Shown here: positions 41,006 to 49,407 of the stretch, piece after piece | Layout: the number at the start of each line of letters is the position of its first letter | How positions within the stretch are numbered: position 1 is the stretch's first letter | Origin: Streptomyces sp. TRM70350 | GTDB taxonomy: Bacteria; Actinomycetota; Actinomycetes; Streptomycetales; Streptomycetaceae | Assembly (NCBI RefSeq): GCF_019219825.1 | Contig: NZ_JAHUXH010000002.1 | Coordinates: 496,001 to 560,000, forward strand | Reading direction: 5' to 3' | Length of the DNA stretch: 64,000 nt | Position numbers and translations under genes: made by a program | Notes under the pieces: generated by a model | Told to the model about the DNA's origin: nothing | The model's input: only the letters and a program-made list of their open reading frames with translations | The model's database searches: none

Positions 41006-41716
41006 TCAGCTCACCGCCGTGATCAGTACGGCCACTGACGGGTGATCCCTGAGTGCCGCCCCCACGTGCGCGCGGACCTGCCGGGCCACCTCCAGGGTCC
41101 GGTGGTCCGCGCCGACGGCGAGTTCCACCCGGACATGCCGGCGCGGCAGTGTGGCCTCGCCCGGGCTCTCCTCGATGTGCACCGCCCGGCCGAGCGTCTC
41201 CGTAAGGCACGTCACGCCCGGAACCGCAAGGGCCGCGGCGGCCACCACGGCCGCGTCGCCGTCCGCGGGCTGCCCGGCCTGAGGCGGCTCGGGCGGTCGT
41301 ACGACGTCGGGTTCCGTCTCCTCGTCCAGCAGGGCCGTCACCCGTAGGTCGACCTCCGCCACCGTCAGCCCGAGCCGTGCCGACGCGGCCGCCGACAGGG
41401 CCGTGCGCAGCCGGGACGCCGTCGTCGGCAGCGGCTCGGTCGCCGTCGCCGCGATGTCGGCCGTCAGCCGGAGGGGACCCGGCGGCAGAGCGGTCGGTGG
41501 GGGCGGTACGGCAGGGGCGTGGGCGGCGTCCGGGTCCGCCAGGTTGATCCGCAGCGCGCCCAGGCGCACGCCCGGCACCGCGTTCCCCGCGCGCCGAAGG
41601 ACCGTCCCGGCCGCTCCTTCCGCGATCCACGCGCCATCGCGCGGGCCGCCCAGCGGGAGCAGTCTGCCGAGGCCCAGCTGCTGTCGTACTGCATGCATCC
41701 ATCCGTCCGCCGTCAT
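41006..41716 (-). CDS. Asp23-associated hypothetical protein ("P10-like"), divergent to the Asp23 operon
   Basis: A 236-residue protein. An N-terminal helical part (GWMHAVRQQLGLGRLLPLGG) precedes two domains rich in valine strands. The last 60 residues (RHVRVELAVGADHRTLEVAR, VRAHVGAALRDHPSVAVLIT) resemble the C-terminal half of Asp23/Gls24 proteins. Streptomyces annotation often labels such genes nucleopolyhedrovirus P10 family, which says little. The start is uncertain: ATG at 41716 has GGAGG only one base away; 41761 and 41698 are alternatives. It converges with the enoyl-CoA hydratase gene 5 bp apart. Confidence 0.7.
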   Translation of the reverse strand: MTADGWMHAVRQQLGLGRLLPLGGPRDGAWIAEGAAGTVLRRAGNAVPGVRLGALRINLADPDAAHAPAVPPPPTALPPGPLRLTADIAATATEPLPTTASRLRTALSAAASARLGLTVAEVDLRVTALLDEETEPDVVRPPEPPQAGQPADGDAAVVAAAALAVPGVTCLTETLGRAVHIEESPGEATLPRRHVRVELAVGADHRTLEVARQVRAHVGAALRDHPSVAVLITAVS

Positions 41717-41792
41717 TCCTCCAGCCTGCCGCATTCCCGGCGCGAGATCATGCAACCTCACTTACCGTGGTCGCAGGACGACGGAAGGACGC

Positions 41793-42281
41793 ATGGCGAT
41801 GACCGAGATGGACCAGAACCGGACGCAGACCTCCGAAGACGAGACCGAGCCGTCGGCGCAGAACCGCAAGCCCGCCAGGCGGGGCGGCGGGGACCCGGGG
41901 TCCCGGGGCAGGACCACCATCGCCGACGGGGTCGTGGAGAAGATTGCCGGGCTCGCCGCCCGCGACGTCGTGGGCGTCCACGCGATGGGCAGCGGACTGA
42001 GCCGCACCTTCGGGGCCGTACGGGACCGGGTGCCCGGCGGGTCGAAGTCCGTGACGCGTGGCGTGAAGGCCGAGGTCGGCGAGGTGCAGACCGCGCTCGA
42101 CCTGGAGATCGTCGTCGACTACGGCGTGTCGATCGCGGATGTCGCGCGGGCCGTGCGCGAGAACGTGATCGCGGCCGTGGAGCGGATGACCGGCCTGGAG
42201 GTCGTCGAGGTCAACATCGCGGTGAGCGACGTCAACCTTCCGGAGGAGGAAGAAGAGGAACCGGAGCCCCGGATCCAGTGA
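41793..42281 (+). CDS. Asp23/Gls24 family envelope stress response protein 1
   Basis: A 162-residue protein. A hydrophilic N-terminus (1-45) leads into the Asp23 domain: TTIADGVVEKIAGLAARDVV, GVHAMGSGLSRTFGAVRD, ALDLEIVVDYGVSIADVARA, AAVERMTGLEVVEVNIAVSD. The C-terminus is an acidic tail (PEEEEEEPEPRIQ). Family members in Firmicutes form a membrane-associated layer held by AmaP. GGAAGGA precedes the ATG. First of five genes in the same direction. Confidence 0.9.
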   Translation: MAMTEMDQNRTQTSEDETEPSAQNRKPARRGGGDPGSRGRTTIADGVVEKIAGLAARDVVGVHAMGSGLSRTFGAVRDRVPGGSKSVTRGVKAEVGEVQTALDLEIVVDYGVSIADVARAVRENVIAAVERMTGLEVVEVNIAVSDVNLPEEEEEEPEPRIQ

Positions 42282-42392
42282 CATGCCGTCACCCGAAGAC
42301 CGTACCCGAAGACCGTAATGGGCAAGAATGGCATTGAATGCACCCAAAACGGGCCCGAATGACCAGCACGGCTACGAGCTGAGGAGCGCACG

Positions 42393-42575
42393 ATGAGCAG
42401 GGCCATGATCGGCATGATCGCCGGAATGGCGCTGGGCTTCGCCGGGTACTTCGGCGGGTTCGGCGCGTTCGTACTGGTGGCGGCGCTGGGCGCCGTCGGG
42501 TTCGTCGTCGGCCGGTTCCTGGAAGGGGACCTGGAAGTCGGCGACTTGTTCCGCACCCGCGACCGGCGGCGGTGA
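42393..42575 (+). CDS. Small membrane protein of the Asp23-AmaP operon (DUF2273-like)
   Basis: A 60-residue protein dominated by one or two membrane helices (MIGMIAGMALGFAGYFGGFG, VLVAALGAVGFVVGRFLEGD) and a charged tail ending TRDRRR. Similar small membrane proteins accompany Asp23 and AmaP in other bacteria. GAGGAG lies 7 bases before the ATG. Its stop overlaps the GTG of the next gene, so it is coupled. Confidence 0.85.
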   Translation: MSRAMIGMIAGMALGFAGYFGGFGAFVLVAALGAVGFVVGRFLEGDLEVGDLFRTRDRRR

Positions 42576-42991
42576 CGCCCGTGAGTAGCGGGGCCGACGA
42601 ACCCCGCGCAACGGTCGCCGTCACTCCGGCGGGCGAGCGCGGGCAGACTTCCATTGCCGACCGGGTGGTGGCCAAGATCGCCGCGCAGGCCGCCCGCGAG
42701 GCCCTCGGCAGGCTCCCGCAGGACGCGGCGCGCCCGCACGCCACCGTCGTCGTCCGCCCCCAGGCCCTCGGCTCCGATCGACCAGGGGGGACCCCCGTGG
42801 ACACCGCCCGGGTCCGCGTCCATCTCGAACTCGACTACCCCAGCGACATCGGCTCCCGGTGCGGCCAGGTGCGTCGCCACGTCGTCGAGCGGGTAGGCGC
42901 GTTGGCGGGAATGGAGGTTCCGGAGGTCGCCGTCCAGGTGGAGCGGCTGCACCTGGCGGCGACGCACCCGGCACAGGGGAGGACGCGATGA
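42572..42991 (+). CDS. Asp23/Gls24 family envelope stress response protein 2
   Basis: A 139-residue paralogue of the first Asp23 protein: TSIADRVVAKIAAQAAREAL, VRVHLELDYPSDIGSRCGQV, VVERVGALAGMEVPEVAVQV. It lacks the acidic tail and has a loop in the middle (RPQALGSDRPGGTPVDTARV). GTG at 42572 overlaps the previous stop; its own stop overlaps the next start (ATGA). Confidence 0.88.
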   Translation: MTPVSSGADEPRATVAVTPAGERGQTSIADRVVAKIAAQAAREALGRLPQDAARPHATVVVRPQALGSDRPGGTPVDTARVRVHLELDYPSDIGSRCGQVRRHVVERVGALAGMEVPEVAVQVERLHLAATHPAQGRTR

Positions 42992-43656
42992 GCGAGCCCC
43001 AGGGCTCCGAGAGCACCACGCAGAGACTGCCGGTGATCGAGAAGGCCGCACCGGAGCCGGGCCAGTCGGCGGCCGACAACGAGCCCCGGCCCGCGCTCGA
43101 CGGCGAGGACGGCAGGACCCACCGCTTCTGGTCGGCCCGCCGCGTCCCCGCGGCCGTCGTCGCCACGCTGCTCCTGGTCGTGGCCGGAGCCTTCCTCTAC
43201 GACATCGCGGCCGTACGAGCCGACCAGCGGGCCATGTTCTGGCGTCGCGAACTGGCCCGCCAACTCGCCGAACGCCCCCTCGACGACATCTGGGTCCTGG
43301 TCGGCGCGGGCGTCGCCGCCGCCCTCGGCCTCTGGCTGATCGTGCTCGCCGCCACGCCCGGCCTGCGGGACGTGCTGCCGATGCGGCGCACGCACCCCGA
43401 CGTACGCGCCGGACTGCACCGGGGCGCCGCCGCGACGGTCCTGCGCGACCGGGCCATGGAGGTGTCCGGGGTGCAGTCGGTACGGGTGCGGATGCGCCGC
43501 CGGCGGGCCGACGTCCGGGCGATCTCGCACTTTCGTGAACTGGACCACGTACGCGCCGACCTGGACGACGCGCTCGCCGACGCGATCAGGGCACTGGGCC
43601 TGTCCCGCCGCCCCGCGCTGTCGGTGCACGTCCGGCGGCCCGGCCGGAAGGGGTGA
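42988..43656 (+). CDS. DUF6286-type membrane protein of the Asp23-AmaP operon
   Basis: A 222-residue protein. A hydrophilic N-terminus (1-52, many E/P/S) is followed by two membrane helices (VPAAVVATLLLVVAGAFLYD, about 53-73, and VLVGAGVAAALGLWLIVLAA, about 103-123). A cytoplasmic domain with Asp23-like strands follows (RAMEVSGVQSVRVRMRRRRA, LDDALADAIRALGLSRRPAL). It seems to be a membrane anchor with its own Asp23-like domain. GGGAGGA precedes the ATG; the stop overlaps the AmaP GTG. Confidence 0.85.
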   Translation: MSEPQGSESTTQRLPVIEKAAPEPGQSAADNEPRPALDGEDGRTHRFWSARRVPAAVVATLLLVVAGAFLYDIAAVRADQRAMFWRRELARQLAERPLDDIWVLVGAGVAAALGLWLIVLAATPGLRDVLPMRRTHPDVRAGLHRGAAATVLRDRAMEVSGVQSVRVRMRRRRADVRAISHFRELDHVRADLDDALADAIRALGLSRRPALSVHVRRPGRKG

Positions 43657-44240
43657 CCACGGTGCTCAGAGCCGTCAACCGGGTACTGCTCGGCGTCGCA
43701 GGTCTCGTGCTGCTCGTGCTGGGCGGTGCGGTGCTGGCCGTCGGGCTGGGAGTCGAGGCGCCGCCCTGGTGGATCCACGACAGCCGCACGGACGTACTGC
43801 TCAGTGACGCCGAGCGGACCCGCTGGCAGGACACCGGCTGGTGGTGGCCGGCCGTCCTCGCCGCCCTCGCGGTCCTCGTCCTGCTCGCCCTGTGGTGGCT
43901 GGTCGCGGTGCTGCGCCGGCGCAGGCTGGCCGAGGTGCTGGTCGACACCGGCGACGGCGAGGGCGCGCTGTTGCGGGGCAGCGCCCTGGAGGGCGTACTC
44001 GCCACCGAGGCGACCGCCCTGGAGGGCGTCGCCCGCGCCCACGTCCACCTCAGGGGCCGCCGTACCGCCCCCGCGGCCCGCGCCCGGCTCCTGCTGGAAC
44101 CCCACGTGGACCCGGGGGAGGCGCTGCACCACCTGACGGACCGGGCCCTCGCCCACGCCCGCACCTCGGCGGGGCTGGCGTCGCTGCCGGCGGAGGTACG
44201 GCTGAAGGGCGCCAGACACCGTGCGGAGCGGGTGACCTGA
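43653..44240 (+). CDS. amaP: Alkaline shock response membrane anchor protein AmaP
   Basis: A 195-residue protein with the AmaP layout: two membrane helices near the N-terminus (VNRVLLGVAGLVLLVLGGAV and WPAVLAALAVLVLLALWWLV) separated by a short external loop rich in tryptophan. A cytoplasmic domain follows (GSALEGVLATEATALEGVAR, VEVHLR-like strands, ALHHLTDRALAHARTSAGL). In Firmicutes AmaP tethers Asp23 to the membrane. It is the last gene of the operon; the next gene converges from the other strand 24 bp away. Confidence 0.87.
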   Translation: MTTVLRAVNRVLLGVAGLVLLVLGGAVLAVGLGVEAPPWWIHDSRTDVLLSDAERTRWQDTGWWWPAVLAALAVLVLLALWWLVAVLRRRRLAEVLVDTGDGEGALLRGSALEGVLATEATALEGVARAHVHLRGRRTAPAARARLLLEPHVDPGEALHHLTDRALAHARTSAGLASLPAEVRLKGARHRAERVT

Positions 44241-44264
44241 CGTCCTCAGAACCCAGAACCCGTG

Positions 44265-45020
44265 TCAGAACCCGTGCCGGGCCCCACCGTCCACCGGCAC
44301 CATGACCCCGGTCAGGTACGACGCGGCAGGAGACATCAGGAAGGCCGCCGTACGCCCGAACTCCTGCGGCGTCCCGTACCGCCGCAGCGGAATCCGCGAC
44401 TCACTGGCCGCCCGCGTGGCCTCCGGATCCGCCGACAGCGCGTCCAGCTCCCGCACCCGGTCCGTGTCGATCCGCCCCGGCAGCAGGCCCACCACCCGCA
44501 CGCCCCGCGGACCCAGCTCGTCCGACAGCGACTTGGCGAACCCGGCCAGCCCCGGCCGCAGGCCGTTCGAAATCGTCAGCCCAGGAATCGGCTCGTACAC
44601 CGACCCCGACAGCACGAACCCGATGACGCCCCCGGCCTCCAGCTCCGCGGCCGCCGCACGCGCCAGCCGCACCGCCCCCAGGAACACCGACTCGAACGCG
44701 GCCTGCCACTGCTCGTCGGTGGTGTCGGCGACGAACCCGGCGGGCGGACCGCCCACGCTCACCAGAATCCCGTCGAACCCGCCGAACCGTTCCCGCGCCG
44801 CGCCGATCAGCCGAGCCGCCGCCTCCGGGTCGGCGTTGTCCACGGCCAGCCCGTGCGCGTTGGGCCCCAGCTCCGCCGCCGCGTCGGCGACCCGCTTCTC
44901 GTCCCGTCCCGTGACGACGACTTTCGCACCGTCGGCCACCAGCTCGCGCGCGGAGGCGTTGCCCAGTCCGCGCGTGGCCCCGGTGACGACGTACACCCGG
45001 TCCTTCAGTCCAAGATCCAT
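44265..45020 (-). CDS. Short-chain dehydrogenase/reductase
   Basis: A 251-residue Rossmann-fold oxidoreductase. Cofactor motif VYVVTGATRGLGNASARELV, then AVDNADPEAA and VSVGGPPAGF. The catalytic region is unusual: the serine strand reads GFVLSGSVYEPIPGLTISNG and the usual YxxxK is not obvious, the position reading ISNGLRPGLAGFAKSL (lysine kept, tyrosine replaced). The C-terminus SPAASYLTGVMVPVDGGARH is standard. It may be an atypical SDR of the 3-oxoacyl-ACP reductase type with altered chemistry. ATG at 45020 is the family start. Confidence 0.88.
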   Translation of the reverse strand: MDLGLKDRVYVVTGATRGLGNASARELVADGAKVVVTGRDEKRVADAAAELGPNAHGLAVDNADPEAAARLIGAARERFGGFDGILVSVGGPPAGFVADTTDEQWQAAFESVFLGAVRLARAAAAELEAGGVIGFVLSGSVYEPIPGLTISNGLRPGLAGFAKSLSDELGPRGVRVVGLLPGRIDTDRVRELDALSADPEATRAASESRIPLRRYGTPQEFGRTAAFLMSPAASYLTGVMVPVDGGARHGF

Positions 45021-45025
45021 GCGCC

Positions 45026-46885
45026 CTATCCTGCACCCTCGTCCCCGAACAGGGCGAGGGCCGTGTTCACCAGGCCGATATGGCTGAACGCCTGCGGGAA
45101 GTTGCCGAGCTGGCGGTCGGCCACGGGGTCGTACTCCTCGGCCAGCAGGCCCACGTCGTTCGTCAGCCGCACCAGCCGTTCGAACAGCTCGCGGGCCTCC
45201 TTCGTCCGCCCCGTCATGTGCAGCGCGTCCGCGAGCCAGAACGAGCACACGAGAAACGTGCCCTCACCGCCGGGCAGCCCGTCGACGACCGCGTGATCGG
45301 TGCTGTAGCGGCGCAGGTAGCCGCCGTGGCCGAGCTCGGCGCGGACCGCCTCGACGGTGCCCTGCACGCGCGGGTCGTCGGGCGGCAGAAAGCCCACGCG
45401 CGGGATGAGCAGCAGGGCCGCGTCGAGTTCTTGGGAGCCGTAGTACTGCGTGAAGGTGTTCCGCCCGGGGTCGTAGCCCCGCTCGCACACCTCGCGATGC
45501 ACCTCCTCGCGCAGCTTCCGCCAGCCGTGCAGATCGCCCTTCAGCTCCGGATGCCGCTCCATGGTGCGCACCGCGCGGTCCGCGGCCACCCACACCATCA
45601 CCTTGGAGTGCACGAACTGACGGCGGCCGCCACGCACCTCCCACAGCCCCTCGTCCGGCTGCCGCCACGCCGACCGCACGAACTCCATCAGGGCGCACTG
45701 CAGTTGCCACATGTGCGGCTTGACGGCCATCCCCGCACGCCGCGCCAGCGACAGCGAGTCCATCACCTGGCCGTACACGTCCAGCTGCAGCTGCCGTACG
45801 GCGGCATTGCCGATCCGGACCGGGGTGGAACCGGCGAAACCGTTCAGCCAGGGCAGTACGGACTCGGGCAGCCGTCGCTCCCCGGCCAGCCCGTACATGA
45901 TCTGCATGTCCGCCGGGGCGCCCGCGACCGCGCGCACCAGCCAGTCACGCCAGGCCTCGGCCTCCTCGCGGTATCCGGCCGTGAGCAGCGCGCCCAGGGT
46001 GAGGGTGGAGTCGCGCAGCCAGCAGTAGCGGTAGTCCCAGTTGCGTACGCCGCCGATCTCCTCAGGGAGGGACGTGGTGGGGGCGGCCACGATGCCGCCG
46101 GTCGGGGCGTAGGTGAGGGCCTTGAGAGTGATCAGCGAGCGGAGCACGGTGTCCTTGTGCGGGCCGTTGTAGCGGCACCGGGCCGACCAGGCCTGCCAGT
46201 CCGCGACGCTGGTGCTCAGCGCGTTGTAGGGGTCGACGAGGGGCGGGCGCGGCTCGTGGGAGGGGTGCCAGGTGAGCACGAACGCGACCTTCTCGCCCTC
46301 GCCGACCGTGAACTCCGAGTGGGTGCCGAGGTTCTCGCCCCAGGTGGGCACGGGCGGCTCGCTGCGCAGCCACACCGAGTCCGGACCCGCGACGGCCACC
46401 CGATGGCCGTCGGTCCGGCGCATCCACGGCACGATCGAGCCGTAGTCGAAGCGCAGGCGGAGGGTGCTGCGGACGGTCACCCGGCCGCTGAGGCCCTCCA
46501 CGATGCGTACGAGGTCGGGGGCGCGGTTGCGCTGCGGCATCAGGTCGGTGACCCGGACCGAGCCCTGGGGGGTGTCCCACTCGGTGTCCAGGACCAGCGT
46601 GCCGGGGCGGTAGGCACGCCGCGTGCAGGTGTGTGGGGTGCCGTCGGCGTCCGCGGCGTCCTCAGCCTCCTCGGGTTCCTTGGGGGCGATGCGCCAGTGG
46701 CCGTTCTCCTCGTCGCCGAGCAACTTGGCGAAGCAGGCGGCCGAGTCGAAGCGGGGCAGGCACAGCCAGTCGATGGAGCCGTCCCTGCCGACGAGGGCGG
46801 CGGTCTGTTCGTCGCCGATGAGGGCGTAGTCCTCGATGCGGCTCTTGGCGATGTCCTCGGCGGAGATCCTGGTGGGCGGGTGCAC
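45026..46885 (-). CDS. Glycoside hydrolase family 15 protein (glucoamylase/trehalase-like)
   Basis: A 619-residue GH15 enzyme. The N-terminal beta domain opens with RIEDYALIGDEQTAALVGRD, GSIDWLCLPRFDSAACFAKL. The (alpha/alpha)6 barrel has VRNWDYRYCWLRDSTLTLGA (substrate-binding/catalytic-acid region) and the second catalytic region around LLAEEYDPVADRQLGNFPQA (general base glutamate in EEYDP). Family members in Mycobacterium and Streptomyces act on trehalose or alpha-glucans. The start is uncertain: GTG at 46885 is chosen; the frame stays open to 47218 through a Pro/His/Arg-rich low-complexity region that is probably non-coding. It ends 5 bp from the SDR start. Confidence 0.88.
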   Translation of the reverse strand: MHPPTRISAEDIAKSRIEDYALIGDEQTAALVGRDGSIDWLCLPRFDSAACFAKLLGDEENGHWRIAPKEPEEAEDAADADGTPHTCTRRAYRPGTLVLDTEWDTPQGSVRVTDLMPQRNRAPDLVRIVEGLSGRVTVRSTLRLRFDYGSIVPWMRRTDGHRVAVAGPDSVWLRSEPPVPTWGENLGTHSEFTVGEGEKVAFVLTWHPSHEPRPPLVDPYNALSTSVADWQAWSARCRYNGPHKDTVLRSLITLKALTYAPTGGIVAAPTTSLPEEIGGVRNWDYRYCWLRDSTLTLGALLTAGYREEAEAWRDWLVRAVAGAPADMQIMYGLAGERRLPESVLPWLNGFAGSTPVRIGNAAVRQLQLDVYGQVMDSLSLARRAGMAVKPHMWQLQCALMEFVRSAWRQPDEGLWEVRGGRRQFVHSKVMVWVAADRAVRTMERHPELKGDLHGWRKLREEVHREVCERGYDPGRNTFTQYYGSQELDAALLLIPRVGFLPPDDPRVQGTVEAVRAELGHGGYLRRYSTDHAVVDGLPGGEGTFLVCSFWLADALHMTGRTKEARELFERLVRLTNDVGLLAEEYDPVADRQLGNFPQAFSHIGLVNTALALFGDEGAG

Positions 46886-46959
46886 GGAGTGCGGGTGCCC
46901 AGAGGGCCGTCGGGCAATCGGGGGTGAAGACCGGCTGGGTGACCGGGGCTGCACTGGGG

Positions 46960-47230
46960 TGGGTGGGGGCGGGGTGTGGTTTGAGCGGTGGGGGCTGGGC
47001 CGGGGCGGGCGTGTGCGGCATGGGTCGTGCGGGCTGGGCCGGGGCCGGTGCGAATGGGTCGCGCGGGCTACGCCGGTGTGCGTTCGGGTGACGAGGGCCC
47101 GGACCGGTGCCGTTGCGGCGTGGTCGACGCGGCACGCCGGTGCGTGCGGCATGGGTGGCGCGGTCACCGCGGTGCGTGCCGCAGGGTGGCGCGGGCTACG
47201 CCGATGCCGGTGCGGCATTCGGGACCCGGG
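46960..47230. repeat. Degenerate tandem repeats between the GH15 and SURF1 genes
   Basis: A G-rich (plus strand) tract in which units of about 50 bp recur, built around GGTGCG...GGGTGGCGCGGGCTACGCCG (near 47048, 47130 and 47180). No credible gene. It starts just after the GH15 start and ends at the SURF1 stop. It probably carries the GH15 promoter and the 3' end of SURF1, but I see no clear box. Confidence 0.6.
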
Positions 47231-48025
47231 TTACACCGGGGCCGGTGCCGTCTCCTCCTGTTGCTTCTTGGTCGCCGCCTGCGCACGGTCCCGGGCCTCG
47301 CGGCGGGCCAGGATCACCCAGCCGACCGGGACGCCCGCGGAGAACAGCCACCATTGGACGGCGTACGCCATGTGGTTGCCGATGCTGTCGTGGTCCGGGG
47401 CGGGGATCAGCTCGGGCGTGTCGCCCTTCGGCTCGGGCGCGGTCATTTCGATGTACCCGCCGAGGACCTGCTTGCCGAGGCGCTCGGCCTCCTGCTCGCT
47501 GTTGATCAGCATGATCTGGCGGTCCGGCAGGCCCTGGACGTTCTTGATGCCGCTCTGGGCGGTCGTCTGGTCCTGCATCAGGCGCCCGGTGACGGTGATC
47601 TCACCCTGCGGGGGTGCCGGGATCTTCGGGAACGCCGTCTGGCTCAGCCCGTCGGAGGGCACCCAGCCCCGGTTGACCAGCAGGACCTTGCCGTCGCTCA
47701 GGACGAAAGGGGTCAGCACGTGGTAGCCGACCTCGTCGTCCGCGTTGGTCCGGCGGCGTACGACGACCTCGTGCGCGGTGTCGAAACGTCCCTGCGCGGT
47801 CACGCGCCGGTACAGGTCGGCGTCCTTGACCTGAGCCCCGGGCGAGGTCAGCGACTCGACCGGGACCGGCTCGGCGGCCAGCGACTCGGCGATCACGTTG
47901 TTCAGCGCGACCCTGCGCTCGTGCCGGTGCAGCTGCCAGAAGCCCAGATCGATCATCGTCGGGATGAGCGCGAGGGCGACAAGGGTGAGGATCACCCACT
48001 GCCGGGACAACAGGAAGCGGTACAC
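47231..48025 (-). CDS. SURF1 family protein (cytochrome oxidase assembly)
   Basis: A 264-residue protein with the SURF1 topology: N-terminal membrane helix (RQWVILTLVALALIPTMIDL GFW region), a periplasmic-side domain (RRVTAQGRFDTAHEVVVRRR, VLLVNRGWVPSDG), and a C-terminal helix (IGNHMAYAVQWWLFSAGVPV). The N-P/H-x-x-Y-x-x-Q-W signature of SURF1 is present in HMAYAVQWW. SURF1 helps insert haem into cytochrome c oxidase. GTG at 48025 (MYRFLLSRQW) fits the family; ATG at 48040 adds five residues. Confidence 0.9.
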   Translation of the reverse strand: MYRFLLSRQWVILTLVALALIPTMIDLGFWQLHRHERRVALNNVIAESLAAEPVPVESLTSPGAQVKDADLYRRVTAQGRFDTAHEVVVRRRTNADDEVGYHVLTPFVLSDGKVLLVNRGWVPSDGLSQTAFPKIPAPPQGEITVTGRLMQDQTTAQSGIKNVQGLPDRQIMLINSEQEAERLGKQVLGGYIEMTAPEPKGDTPELIPAPDHDSIGNHMAYAVQWWLFSAGVPVGWVILARREARDRAQAATKKQQEETAPAPV

Positions 48026-48092
48026 CCCACGACCGTACATCTCGGGCCGTGGGGTGCGGTGGGTGGGGGTGTGCGGGACGGGCTCCCGGGGC

Positions 48093-48326
48093 TCAGACGC
48101 GGTCGACGATGCCCACCCTCCCCTCCGCGCGTGCACAGTGGGCACCGCAGTACCAGTGGCCCTCGACCTCGACGCCCTGTCCGATGATCTGGACCCGGCA
48201 GTGCTCGCAGATGGGTGCCATGCGGTGGATCGCACAGGCGAAGCAGTCGAAGACATGCACCGCGCCCTGCGCGTGCACCTCAAAGGTCATTCCGTAGTTA
48301 TTGCCGCAAACTTCGCAAGTCGCCAT
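48093..48326 (-). CDS. Small zinc-ribbon protein with prokaryotic-type CxxC motifs
   Basis: A 77-residue protein with four cysteine pairs: CEVCG near the start, CFAC, CEHC and a C-terminal YCGAHC. The spacing fits a pair of zinc ribbons or a LIM/RING-like finger. No DNA-binding helix is evident. It lies alone between SURF1 and the exonuclease in the same direction, 67 bp from SURF1. Function unknown. Confidence 0.82.
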   Translation of the reverse strand: MATCEVCGNNYGMTFEVHAQGAVHVFDCFACAIHRMAPICEHCRVQIIGQGVEVEGHWYCGAHCARAEGRVGIVDRV

Positions 48327-48405
48327 GCGCCACAGGGTGAGCCGTCCCCGAGGCGCGGGCGAGTGGGCGCCGGGCGAGTCGCACACCAATCACCCGTCCG
48401 TACGG

Positions 48406-49407
48406 TCATGCCTCCGACGCCGGTTCCACATCCCTCAGGAGCTGTCCGAACGCCGCCTCGTCGACCACCGGTGTGCCGTACTGCCGGGCCTTGACGACCT
48501 TCGAGGTGCCCGAGTCGGGGTCGTTGGTGACGAGCAGGCTGGTCAGCCGGGACAGGCTCGTGGCGACATGCAGCCCCGCCTCGACGGCGCGGTCCTCCAG
48601 CAGTTCCCGCTCGACGGAGGTGTCCCCGGAGAAGGCGACCCGCATCCCCTGCTTGAGGCGTTTGCCCTCCTCGTACCGCCCTGGGTTCGGGTACGGGCAG
48701 GCGGGCCTCTTGCGGGACGGACGCCAGCCGCCCGGCCGATAGCCGCTGGAGCCGCCGTATCCGCCCGCCCGTTGCTGGATCAGGGCGGCAGGCCGCTCCA
48801 CCCACTCGGTCAGCGGCCGGCACTCGTGCAGCGGCAGCCGCACACCGCCCTCCGCCGCGGCCCTGAGGCTCGGCCGGAACGCCTCCGCCAGCACGCGCGC
48901 GTCGTCCAGCGCGTGGTGCGCCCGCCGCTGTACGACGCCGAAGTGCGCGGCCAGCGACTCCAGCTTGTGGTTGGGCAGCGGCAGCTGAAGCGCCTTGGAC
49001 AGGGCGATGGTGCACAGCCGCTGACGTACCGGCGCGTCGCGCTGCACGCGCGCGTACTCGCGGGCGATCATCTGCCAGTCGAACACGGCGTTGTGCGCGA
49101 CGAGGACCCGGCCCTCCAGCCGGGTCGCGAACTCCTCGGCGATGTCCTGGAAGAGGGGCGCCCCTTCGAGCGCCTCGCTCGTCAGCCCGTGGATCCACAC
49201 CGGACCCGGGTCCCGCTCGGGATTCACCAGCGTGTACCAGTGGTCCTCGACCTCACCGCGCCCGTCCAGCCGGTAGACCGCGGCGGAGATGATCCGGTCG
49301 TCCCGGGCCAGTCCGGTGGTCTCCACGTCAACGACCGCGTATCCGTGGGGATACGCGGCCGGCCAGACTGTCGGGGAGGACGCTGCGGTCGTACGGTCTT
49401 CGAGCAT
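48406..49407 (-). CDS. DEDDh 3'-5' exonuclease with C-terminal BRCT domain (DNA polymerase III epsilon-like)
   Basis: A 333-residue protein. Residues about 20-185 form the DnaQ exonuclease: ExoI YAVVDVETTGLARDDRIISA, ExoII region VLVAHNAVFDWQMIAREYAR, ExoIII with HALDDARVLAEAF (catalytic H and D). A Gly/Arg/Tyr-rich linker (about 215-250) leads to a BRCT domain (QGMRVAFSGDTSVERELLED, SLLVTNDPDSGTSKVVKARQ) like that of DNA ligase. The combination suggests a repair or proofreading role rather than the replicase subunit itself. ATG at 49407; GTG two codons earlier is possible. Confidence 0.9.
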   Translation of the reverse strand: MLEDRTTAASSPTVWPAAYPHGYAVVDVETTGLARDDRIISAAVYRLDGRGEVEDHWYTLVNPERDPGPVWIHGLTSEALEGAPLFQDIAEEFATRLEGRVLVAHNAVFDWQMIAREYARVQRDAPVRQRLCTIALSKALQLPLPNHKLESLAAHFGVVQRRAHHALDDARVLAEAFRPSLRAAAEGGVRLPLHECRPLTEWVERPAALIQQRAGGYGGSSGYRPGGWRPSRKRPACPYPNPGRYEEGKRLKQGMRVAFSGDTSVERELLEDRAVEAGLHVATSLSRLTSLLVTNDPDSGTSKVVKARQYGTPVVDEAAFGQLLRDVEPASEA

